From JAAFIP01 sp043721235 (GTDB taxonomy: Bacteria; Pseudomonadota; Gammaproteobacteria; Burkholderiales; Burkholderiaceae_C), in contig JAYSRE010000072.1 in NCBI GenBank assembly GCA_043721235.1, positions 1 through 12,063 of the forward strand: a DNA stretch of 12,063 nt, given 5' to 3'. Under the pieces are notes generated by a model. It saw only the letters and a program-made list of their open reading frames with translations, did no database searches and had not been told where the DNA came from. Numbering within the stretch: position 1 is the first letter of the stretch; the number at the start of each line of letters is the position of its first letter. A program made the translations under genes and the position numbers. Of the stretch, positions 7,264-12,063 are shown piece by piece.

Positions 7264-7332
7264 GAGATTGCGGTTGCAAATCGACCGATTTCTGGTATTC
7301 CCAGTATGAGGGCGATTTGCAACCGCACTCTC
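7264..7332. repeat. 69-bp near-perfect inverted repeat (hairpin or MITE-like)
   Basis: Arms at 7269-7283 (TGCGGTTGCAAATCG) and 7313-7327 pair perfectly over 15 bp. After one mismatch (7268/7328) they continue for 4 bp (GAGA at 7264-7267 with TCTC at 7329-7332). The 29-nt middle holds a second hairpin, CTGG (7292-7295) with CCAG (7301-7304). It lies between the convergent oxyR and mnmA genes. Neither side has a T-run, so a classical intrinsic terminator is unlikely. No target-site duplication is evident. Confidence 0.8.
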
Positions 7333-7375
7333 GCCCGGAGCCCACCAAGCCAGCACTCTGCGGCAACCGCAGCGC

Positions 7376-8545
7376 TCAGTCCACCAAAGCCTCTGTCTTG
7401 GCACTGATCACGCCGCCCCCCAAACACACCTCCCCGTCGTACAGTACCGCCGACTGCCCCGGCGTGACGGCCCACTGCGCCTGGGGAAAAGCCAGCTGAA
7501 ATCCGCTACCGTCCCCATAGCTCAAATCGCACGCTGCATCTGCCTGCCGGTAACGTGCCTTGCTGCCATAGCTGCCCGCAGCAGGTGCGCTGCCCGCACA
7601 CCAGCTCACATCGCCCGCCAGCAAAGCGGACGACAGCAGCCACGGGTGCGCGTGCCCTTGCACGGCCCACAGCGTGTTGTTGTCCATGTCTTTGCGCGCT
7701 ACAAACCACGGCGCATGCTTGCCCGCGCCGCGCTGGGTCCCTTTTTCTTTCACCCCGCCTATACCCAGCCCCTGGCGCTGGCCTAGCGTGTAAAAGCTCA
7801 GGCCCACATGCTGGCCGATGGTGTGGCCCCTGTCATTTTTGATCGGCCCCGGCTCCTTGCGAATGTAGCGGTTTAAAAACTCGCGGAAAGGCCGCTCGCC
7901 AATAAAGCAAATGCCAGTAGAGTCTTTCTTTTTGGCGTTGGGCAAGCCGATCTCTTCGGCTATGCGGCGAACTTCAGTTTTGTGCAGCTCGCCTACGGGA
8001 AACAGCGTTTTGGCCAGCTGCGCTTGGTTCAGGCGGTGCAAAAAATAGCTTTGGTCTTTGCCAGCGTCAAGGCCCTTGAGCAGCTGCAAGCTACTGCCCT
8101 GCTGCTCCAAGCCAGCCGCCACCTGCCGCACACGGGCGTAGTGGCCGGTGGCAATTTTTTCTGCGCCCAGTCGCATGGCGTGGTCTAAAAAAGATTTGAA
8201 TTTGATCTCGGCATTGCACAAGATGTCCGGGTTGGGCGTGCGCCCCGCTTGGTATTCGCGCACAAACTCGGCAAACACGCGGTCTTTGTAGTCGGCTGCC
8301 AAGTTAACATGCTCTATCTCAATGCCCAGCACATCGGCCACAGCAACGGCGTCTACAAAGTCAATATTGCTAGAGCAAAACTCGCCCTCACCATCGCTTG
8401 AACCTGCGGGGCGGTCGTCACCCTCCCAGTTCTTCATGAAAATGCCGATAACCTCGTAGCCTTGCTGTTTGAGTAAGTAGGCGCTAACAGCAGAGTCTAC
8501 GCCGCCGCTTAAACCTACCACCACACGTCCTTTGCTTTTCGTCAT
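7376..8545 (-). CDS. mnmA: tRNA-specific 2-thiouridylase MnmA
   Basis: MnmA adenylates and then thiolates U34 of tRNA-Lys, -Glu and -Gln, giving the s2U part of mnm5s2U. At 389 residues the length is close to the family's. The N-type ATP pyrophosphatase PP-loop SGGVDS is at 13-18, followed by GIFMKNWEGDD (34-44). The catalytic cysteines are Cys110 (TPNPDILCN, 103-111) and Cys213 (KKKDSTGICFIGERPF, 205-220). GKDQSYFLHRL (162-172) and FYTLGQRQGLGIGG (251-264) are also family hallmarks. The C-terminal beta-barrel ends in YDGEVCLGGGVI. The start MTKSKGRVVVGLSGG is the only sensible one. It has no SD, and an extended -10 (TGGGATAAT) ends 7 nt upstream, so the mRNA may be leaderless. It runs convergent to oxyR. 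Confidence 0.97.
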   Translation of the reverse strand: MTKSKGRVVVGLSGGVDSAVSAYLLKQQGYEVIGIFMKNWEGDDRPAGSSDGEGEFCSSNIDFVDAVAVADVLGIEIEHVNLAADYKDRVFAEFVREYQAGRTPNPDILCNAEIKFKSFLDHAMRLGAEKIATGHYARVRQVAAGLEQQGSSLQLLKGLDAGKDQSYFLHRLNQAQLAKTLFPVGELHKTEVRRIAEEIGLPNAKKKDSTGICFIGERPFREFLNRYIRKEPGPIKNDRGHTIGQHVGLSFYTLGQRQGLGIGGVKEKGTQRGAGKHAPWFVARKDMDNNTLWAVQGHAHPWLLSSALLAGDVSWCAGSAPAAGSYGSKARYRQADAACDLSYGDGSGFQLAFPQAQWAVTPGQSAVLYDGEVCLGGGVISAKTEALVD

Positions 8546-8552
8546 GGTTGGT

Positions 8553-8561
8553 ATTATCCCA
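8553..8561 (-). promoter_or_regulatory. Extended -10 element of mnmA
   Basis: On the minus strand, TGGGATAAT (8561 to 8553) fits the extended -10 pattern TGnTATAAT with one change. It ends 7 nt before the mnmA ATG. No clear -35 is visible, which is acceptable for an extended -10 promoter. Transcription would begin at or next to the start codon. Confidence 0.5.
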
Positions 8562-8658
8562 GACGATCAGCGCAGCGTGCCCTCACCTCTTGCGCTGCTG
8601 CAATGAGCAAACGCAGGTCAAGCAGGCCCACCACCACAGCATCTATGAATCCCCATAC

Positions 8659-8680
8659 GGAATTTTACAATTCCAAATTG
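8659..8680. repeat. Two overlapping, mutually exclusive small hairpins
   Basis: GGAATT-TTAC-AATTCC (8659-8674) and CAATT-CCA-AATTG (8668-8680) share bases, so only one can form at a time. There is no downstream T-run. The surroundings (CCCATACGG... then GCTATT at 8680-8685) faintly resemble the dispersed repeat, but the spacing is 5 nt too long. The role is unknown. Confidence 0.35.
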
Positions 8681-8885
8681 CTATTTCTACCAACCGCTTT
8701 AACTGCGCTGTGCCGTGGCTGCCCTTGAACCGGAACTCCATCCACGCAGAGTTGGGGGAGCGCTTCGCCCGGTGCCAAGCTGACTGCCCAGCGCGGGCTT
8801 TGGCGTGCCCTGTGTGGCACTGCATACAGGAGCGAACCAGGCTTTAGGGTGTGCAACACAGGAATGTTCAGCGTAGATGCAGTTA

Positions 8886-8938
8886 CTATTATATTTATAG
8901 CTTCTCATTGAGCATTTCCTTGGGCGATAGGGGTATTT
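8886..8938 (-). repeat. Dispersed repeat copy D (intergenic, inverted)
   Basis: Read on the minus strand: AAATACCCCTATCG, then CCCAAGGAAA beginning at 8924, 13 bases, GCTATA beginning at 8901, and a TAATAG end at 8886-8891. The spacing from CCCA to GCTAT is 23 nt, identical to the other three copies. It is most similar to copy C. It lies 16 bp beyond the DUF4197 stop codon and so will be transcribed as part of that gene's 3' end. Confidence 0.8.
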
Positions 8939-8954
8939 GATGCTCAAAAACTCC

Positions 8955-9659
8955 CTATTTCAGCACCCCAAATACTTTCTTCAAAATGCTGCTGCCGGTG
9001 CCCACCGGGTCTTGGCGAATTTTCTTTTCCTCGTCGCCTATCACCAGGTACAAAGCGTCCAGTGTTTTGCCGGTGACGTACTGCTGAATGTTGGCATCTT
9101 CTTTTTTCACCAGGCCCAGGCCCACGCCTTTGCCAGCCATGTTGTTGTACTTTTCGGCCAAGCCCACGCGTTCGGTGGCTTTGGTAACGATGGGCAAAAA
9201 CTGCAGGCCCAGCGGGCTGCGGGTTTTTTCGGCAAAAAACTGGGTCACAGAGTTGTCACCGCCTGAAAGAATGTTTTTAGCGTCGGTCACGCTCATGGCT
9301 TTTACCGTGTTCACCAGCAGGTCTTTGGCCATCGGAATGGCCTGCTCAGCGCCCCGGTTCATGGCAGTTACCAGCTCGTCCACGCGCTTGCCTTGGCCTA
9401 GCTGTTTCATCAGCTTGCCTGCATCTTCCAGGTAGCCGGGCAAGGGAATGCGAACTTTATCGTTGCCCATGAATCCATCAGTCTTGCCCAGTAAACCTAC
9501 GGCAGCCAAGGCCCCTTGTTGCAGTGCGGTTTTAATACCCGCACTGGCATCGGCGTTGGTCAGATCGCCCAGCGACAGTGCATGGGCATACTGGGTGGTG
9601 GCGGTAATAAGCAAGCCCAATGTAGACAAACCTGCTTGGTGAAAATGTCTGCGCTTCAT
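8955..9659 (-). CDS. DUF4197 family exported protein
   Basis: A 234-residue member of the DUF4197 family, whose function is not established. A Sec signal peptide covers about 1-27 (MKRRHF, hydrophobic core, AHA then LSLGD). Family segments follow in the expected order: GIKTALQQGALAAVGLLGK (41-59), GFMGNDKVRIPLPGYL, a conserved MNRGAEQAIPMAK, MSVTDAKNILSGGDNSVTQFF, LPIVTKATERVGL, YVTGKTLDALYLVIGDEEKKIR and a C-terminal LKKVFGVLK. The protein is expected to be periplasmic or envelope-associated. The start at 9659 is chosen because it begins the signal peptide and has an SD-like AAGGGGA (9672 to 9666 on minus) 6 nt upstream. A longer in-frame extension to 9908 would place the signal peptide internally, so it is rejected. 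It is divergent from, and abuts, the TlpA-like gene. Confidence 0.92.
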   Translation of the reverse strand: MKRRHFHQAGLSTLGLLITATTQYAHALSLGDLTNADASAGIKTALQQGALAAVGLLGKTDGFMGNDKVRIPLPGYLEDAGKLMKQLGQGKRVDELVTAMNRGAEQAIPMAKDLLVNTVKAMSVTDAKNILSGGDNSVTQFFAEKTRSPLGLQFLPIVTKATERVGLAEKYNNMAGKGVGLGLVKKEDANIQQYVTGKTLDALYLVIGDEEKKIRQDPVGTGSSILKKVFGVLK

Positions 9660-9660
9660 G

Positions 9661-9666
9661 GATAAT
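9661..9666 (+). promoter_or_regulatory. -10 box of TlpA-like gene, overlapping DUF4197 SD
   Basis: GATAAT (5 of 6 to TATAAT) ends 6 nt before the ATG at 9673. TTGGTG at 9636-9641 is a poor -35 with a 19-bp spacer. The opposite strand of 9666-9672 is the SD-like AAGGGGA of the divergent DUF4197 gene, so the two start regions share the same dozen bases. Confidence 0.4.
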
Positions 9667-9672
9667 CCCCTT

Positions 9673-10188
9673 ATGTTGAAAAAGATGCACCATCTTGCCT
9701 TAGTTTGTAGCTGTTTGGCAACCGCGCTGGCCCTGCCTGCGTGCAGCAATGTGTCAGATTTCACGGGGCCCGCACCCGCGTCCAGCATGGTGTTGCTAGA
9801 CGGCACGGCGCAAACCACCCAGGCCATGAAAGGCAAAGTAACTTTGGTGAATTTTTGGGCGACCAGCTGCACCACCTGCGTCGCTGAAATGCCGCAAATC
9901 ATTGCCACCTACCAGCAGTTTAAAGCCCAAGGCTTTGACACTGTAGCCGTGGCCATGAAGTACGACCCGCCCAGCTATGTGGTGAACTTTGCACAAACCC
10001 GGGCGCTGCCGTTCAAGGTGGCTATTGACAACACGGGCGCGGTGGCCAAAGCTTGGGGCGATGTGCAGCTTACGCCCACCACCTATTTGGTCAACAAGCG
10101 CGGCGTGATTGTCAAGCGCTATGTCGGCACGCCCGATTTTGCAGCCATGCGCATTTTGATTGGCCAGCTACTGGCTGAAAAAGCATAG
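9673..10188 (+). CDS. TlpA-like thioredoxin-fold lipoprotein
   Basis: A 171-residue thiol-disulfide protein of the TlpA/ResA type. The N-terminus (MLKKMHH, hydrophobic run, lipobox LPAC with Cys24) predicts a lipoprotein. Ser25 at +2 favours outer-membrane sorting. The thioredoxin fold spans about 35-168, with NFWATSCTTC (60-69; active Cys66 and Cys69), PQIIATYQQF (74-83) and the cis-proline in QLTPTTYLV (Pro135). The CTTC active site differs from the common CxPC forms. The start at 9673 is preferred over the ATG at 9658. The later one gives a normal lipoprotein signal and sits 6 nt from a GATAAT box, while the earlier one overlaps the DUF4197 start codon. It ends 4 nt from the cytochrome c' stop. 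A role in keeping cytochrome c cysteines reduced is possible but only inferred from context. Confidence 0.92.
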   Translation: MLKKMHHLALVCSCLATALALPACSNVSDFTGPAPASSMVLLDGTAQTTQAMKGKVTLVNFWATSCTTCVAEMPQIIATYQQFKAQGFDTVAVAMKYDPPSYVVNFAQTRALPFKVAIDNTGAVAKAWGDVQLTPTTYLVNKRGVIVKRYVGTPDFAAMRILIGQLLAEKA

Positions 10189-10192
10189 GGTT

Positions 10193-10645
10193 TTACTTGT
10201 CTTGAAACGCGTCGTGGCAGGCTTTGCACGATGCACCCGTAGCACCAAAAGCGGTTTTGATGGTGTCAAGGTTGCCGGTTTTGGCCGCTGCGTTCAGTGC
10301 CAGCATTTTCTTGTTCATATCGTCACTGTAATCTTTGAATTTGGCGGTTTCTTTCCAAATCTCAGGCTTGGCTTTGCCGCCTTCGGTGCCGGGGCCAAAG
10401 CCTTGCCATGGCAAGGTAGACAGGGCCGTGGCGATTTCGGCATTTTGCTGCGCTGCAGCGGCATCAAACGGCACGCGCCCGTTGACCATGGCACCAATAC
10501 GCCCAAAATGGGTACCCATGACGGTCAGTGCACTTTTGCGGTACTTGATGGCATCTTCAGGTTTTGCAAATTGCGCAGCGGCTGGTAAGGCAACGGCAAG
10601 TACAAGGGCGGCTAGGCCTGCGCTGATAAGGTGGCTGCGTTTCAT
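10193..10645 (-). CDS. Cytochrome c' (class II c-type cytochrome)
   Basis: A 150-residue periplasmic cytochrome. The signal peptide spans about 1-25 (MKRSHL, hydrophobic core, ALPAAAQ). The mature part looks like a four-helix bundle: FAKPEDAIKYRKSALTVMG opens helix 1, and the heme site CKACH is near the C-terminus (Cys140, Cys143, His144 as axial ligand), followed by HDAFQDK. Cytochromes c' bind NO or CO at a buried pentacoordinate heme and are linked to NO defence; that role is family knowledge. The start at 10645 is set by the signal peptide and a strong SD (AGGAG, 10655 to 10651, spacing 5). An in-frame ATG at 10690 would put 15 extra residues before the signal. It is divergent from cytochrome b561, a common pairing. 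Confidence 0.94.
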   Translation of the reverse strand: MKRSHLISAGLAALVLAVALPAAAQFAKPEDAIKYRKSALTVMGTHFGRIGAMVNGRVPFDAAAAQQNAEIATALSTLPWQGFGPGTEGGKAKPEIWKETAKFKDYSDDMNKKMLALNAAAKTGNLDTIKTAFGATGASCKACHDAFQDK

Positions 10646-10696
10646 CGTGGCTCCTGTAAAAATGAGGTATTGAAAATTAAACTTCGCCATTGGGAG

Positions 10697-10712
10697 TTTA
10701 GAATATTTTAAA
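10697..10712. promoter_or_regulatory. AT-rich palindrome between divergent cytochrome genes
   Basis: TTTAGAATATTTTAAA is a 16-bp palindrome with a single mismatched pair (positions 5 and 12). It sits roughly midway in the 117-bp region between the cytochrome c' and b561 start codons, where a shared regulator could bind. It does not match the FNR consensus TTGAT-N4-ATCAA. AT-rich palindromes can arise by chance, so the role is speculative. Confidence 0.3.
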
Positions 10713-10740
10713 AGTTCCTGCAGCTGTTTGTTTTACTTTG

Positions 10741-10756
10741 CACAATCCAACACAAT
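10741..10756 (+). promoter_or_regulatory. Tandem CACAAT boxes before cytochrome b561
   Basis: CACAATC occurs at 10741 and again at 10751, one helical turn apart. The second copy ends 6 nt before the ATG at 10763, with no SD. TTGTTT at 10728-10733 lies 17 bp upstream of the second box and could be a weak -35. The downstream copy is the likelier -10. Confidence 0.35.
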
Positions 10757-10762
10757 CACCGT

Positions 10763-11467
10763 ATGAGCACGCCCCACCAAGCCCACTACCCGCTGCCAAG
10801 CACGGCGCGCCCCATCCGCGTGTGGGATCTGCCTACCCGCGTTTTTCATTGGTCTTTGGTGTTGTGCATCGCCGGGCTGTTCATCACGGTGAATTTGGGC
10901 GGCAACTGGATGCAATGGCATTTTAAGTTTGGCTATGCCGTGCTGACACTGCTGCTGTTTCGCATAGTATGGGGTTTCGTGGGGGGACGTTGGTCACGCT
11001 TTGCCAGTTTTGTCTATGCGCCATCTTCTGTCGTGGCCTACTTTCAAGGGCGCGGTAAGCCCGAGCATTCGGTGGGGCATAACCCGATGGGTGCGGGCTC
11101 GGTGTTTGCACTGCTGGGGTTTTTGCTAGTGCAAGTGGCCACCGGGCTGTTCAGCGACGACGAAATTTCTAACCAAGGGCCGCTGACCAAGTTTGCCTCG
11201 GCTGCGCGCATCAGCAGTGCTACGTGGTACCACAAAGAAGTAGGCAATAAAGTGTTGGTTGCACTGGTGGTGGTGCATACGGCAGCTATTTTGTTTTATT
11301 TGTACAAGAAAAAAGACAATTTAATTGCCCCGATGGTGCACGGCGACAAAACGCTTGCCGTGCAAGTACCCCCGTCGCGCGACGATGCCGCCTCGCGCGC
11401 CGTAGCCGCTGTGGTGCTGGCGCTGTGCGCCGCGCTGGTGTGGTGGATTGTCAAGCTGGGAGACTAA
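10763..11467 (+). CDS. Cytochrome b561 family di-heme membrane protein
   Basis: A 234-residue inner-membrane cytochrome b of the bacterial b561 / Ni-hydrogenase b-subunit family. It passes electrons between the quinone pool and a periplasmic partner. VWDLPTRVFHW (20-30) opens the first span. HFKFGYAVLTLLLFRIVWG (53-71) is the second, GAGSVFALLGFLLVQVATG (110-128) the third, and WYHKEVGNKVLVALVVVHTA (155-174) begins the fourth. A last span lies at about 211-229. Candidate heme-ligand histidines are His29, His53, His157 and His172. The family hallmarks GHNPMG (105-110) and LIAPMVHGDK (187-196) are present. Pairing with cytochrome c' is frequent in proteobacteria and suggests that the two exchange electrons. 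They are divergently transcribed here. The start is supported by the canonical N-terminus; no SD is seen. Confidence 0.93.
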   Translation: MSTPHQAHYPLPSTARPIRVWDLPTRVFHWSLVLCIAGLFITVNLGGNWMQWHFKFGYAVLTLLLFRIVWGFVGGRWSRFASFVYAPSSVVAYFQGRGKPEHSVGHNPMGAGSVFALLGFLLVQVATGLFSDDEISNQGPLTKFASAARISSATWYHKEVGNKVLVALVVVHTAAILFYLYKKKDNLIAPMVHGDKTLAVQVPPSRDDAASRAVAAVVLALCAALVWWIVKLGD

Positions 11468-11477
11468 GCACTTTGTG

Positions 11478-11527
11478 CAGTGCCTGGCTGCGGCCTACAC
11501 GGGCGCGGCACGGGGTTGCAGGCACTG
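11478..11527. repeat. 9-bp inverted repeat with 32-nt loop after cytochrome b561
   Basis: CAGTGCCTG (11478-11486) and CAGGCACTG (11519-11527) are perfect inverted arms, starting 10 bp after the cytochrome b561 stop codon. No T-run follows, so an intrinsic terminator is doubtful. The rest of the gap to the next gene holds a short TACAC-TATT-GTGTA hairpin (11559-11572) and otherwise nothing I recognise. Confidence 0.45.
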
Positions 11528-11606
11528 AGACAGCGCGCCCCAAACCCGCTACGATAGATACACTATTGTGTAGCCACCCCACCTCACCCCACCCTAGCGA
11601 GTTGCC

Positions 11607-12063
11607 ATGAACGCCCGAGTCCCCACCGCCTTGCTCAACACCGCCGATGCCCTGGCGCACGTAACCCGTGCTTGGGACAGCGACATTACCCAACGCATTA
11701 CCGACTATATTGCCATCCCCGCCAAGTCGCCCGGCTTTGACGCTGACTGGGCTGCCCATGGCCACATAGACACCGTGGTGCGCAACGCCGCCGACTGGGT
11801 GGCCGCACAAAAAATAGAGGGCCTCACGCTGGAAGTGCTGCGCCTGAATAAACCCGATGGCACGCCGCGCACGCCCGTGCTGTTTTTTGAAATTCCGGCC
11901 TACCAGCACACCTCAACCCACACTGTGCTGGTGTACGGCCACCTGGACAAGCAGCCCGAGTTCAATGGCTGGCGCAACGACCTGGGCCCGTGGACGGCCA
12001 AGCTAGAAACCGGCCCTGACGGCGCAGCCCAGCTGTATGGGCGCGGCAGTGCAGACGACGGCT
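11607..12063 (+). CDS. M20 family metallopeptidase, N-terminal part only
   Basis: The first 152 residues of an M20/M25/M40-type zinc peptidase; the rest is beyond the window. TVLVYGHLDKQPEFNGW (106-122) contains the H-x-D signature: His112 as metal ligand and Asp114 as the catalytic-site acid. LGPWTAKL (126-133) and YGRGSADDG (144-152) follow, with Asp150 as the bridging metal ligand. The GHLDKQP...GW...GPW form is typical of the M20 dipeptidase-like (carnosinase/CPG2-type) branch; the substrate cannot be told from this part. Only a weak GAG precedes the ATG by several bases. The start is chosen because the following MNARVPTALL...ITDYIAIPAKSP fits the usual M20 N-terminus. It lies 139 bp after cytochrome b561 on the same strand. 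Confidence 0.93.
   Translation, partial: MNARVPTALLNTADALAHVTRAWDSDITQRITDYIAIPAKSPGFDADWAAHGHIDTVVRNAADWVAAQKIEGLTLEVLRLNKPDGTPRTPVLFFEIPAYQHTSTHTVLVYGHLDKQPEFNGWRNDLGPWTAKLETGPDGAAQLYGRGSADDG

Larger units (their letters stand above)
8546..8954. other. 409-bp intergenic gap without a recognisable gene
   Basis: This stretch lies between the mnmA start and the DUF4197 stop. It holds the mnmA promoter, a small overlapping-hairpin element (8659-8680) and dispersed-repeat copy D (8886-8938). The middle part, about 8700-8850, is G+C-rich and open in several frames: 8548-8847 on plus (99 codons), and 8643-8825 and 8665-8859 on minus. None of these has an SD, recognisable motifs or a likely protein composition. 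It could be a gene remnant. I see no intrinsic terminator for the DUF4197 gene. Confidence 0.5.

Noticed and set aside
7264..7332. Integron attC site
   Set aside because: The arms do not carry the RYYYAAC / GTTRRRY core pair in the right arrangement, and no integrase or cassette array is present.
7264..7332. Bidirectional intrinsic terminator for oxyR and mnmA
   Set aside because: No run of T follows the stem on either strand and the loop is long.
8651..8690. Possible fifth copy of the dispersed repeat
   Set aside because: CCCATACGG and GCTATT are present but 28 nt apart instead of the invariant 23, and the flanks do not match.
8548..8847. 99-codon plus-strand open frame in the mnmA-DUF4197 gap
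   Set aside because: No SD, no motifs, a Cys/Arg/His-heavy composition, and competing open frames on the other strand; it looks like chance in G+C-rich DNA.
9660..9908. N-terminal extension of the DUF4197 protein to an ATG at 9908
   Set aside because: It would overlap the TlpA-like gene antisense and bury a clear signal peptide inside the protein. The ATG at 9659 has an SD-like sequence.
10646..10690. Longer cytochrome c' starting at 10690
   Set aside because: It would add 15 residues before a normal signal peptide. The strong AGGAG serves the ATG at 10645.

Overview
The window looks like the chromosome of a betaproteobacterium, most probably Burkholderiales/Comamonadaceae. The grounds are high G+C (about 63% in a sampled recG line), the neighbourhood queA / recG / oxyR, the cytochrome c' plus cytochrome b561 pair, and short dispersed repeats of a kind I recall from that family. 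No phage, IS transposase, CRISPR array, rRNA or tRNA is visible. Most genes are housekeeping or redox genes.

Layout. (1) 1-2733, minus strand: queA, an AbrB-type antitoxin, a PIN-domain toxin, then tgt (cut by the window edge). QueA and Tgt are two enzymes of tRNA queuosine synthesis, and the toxin-antitoxin (TA) pair sits between them with its own promoter. (2) 2820-7180, plus strand: recG (with two in-frame repeat-derived inserts), an AT-richer hypothetical membrane protein, and oxyR with both redox cysteines. (3) 7181-7375: convergent intergenic gap with a large near-perfect hairpin. (4) mnmA on the minus strand (tRNA s2U34 thiolase, so a third wobble-base tRNA modification gene), followed by 409 bp without a recognisable gene. 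(5) 8955-11467: a DUF4197 exported protein, a divergent TlpA-like lipoprotein, cytochrome c' tail-to-tail with it, and a divergent cytochrome b561. (6) 11607-end: the start of an M20 metallopeptidase.

How the genes relate. QueA, Tgt and MnmA all modify tRNA anticodon position 34. OxyR senses peroxide. The TlpA-like thiol protein, cytochrome c' and cytochrome b561 form a cell-envelope redox cluster, though a joint pathway is inference.

Most notable signals. First, a 53-bp dispersed repeat is present four times: two copies lie in frame inside recG, one supplies the start codon and first codons of queA, and one is intergenic. Second, the TA module sits inside the queuosine gene pair, with a promoter whose -35/-10 spacer holds an inverted repeat and which points to a leaderless antitoxin mRNA. 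Third, six genes have a -10-like hexamer ending 6-7 nt before the ATG and no Shine-Dalgarno (SD) sequence, suggesting frequent leaderless transcription. I do not see a wholly new multi-gene system.
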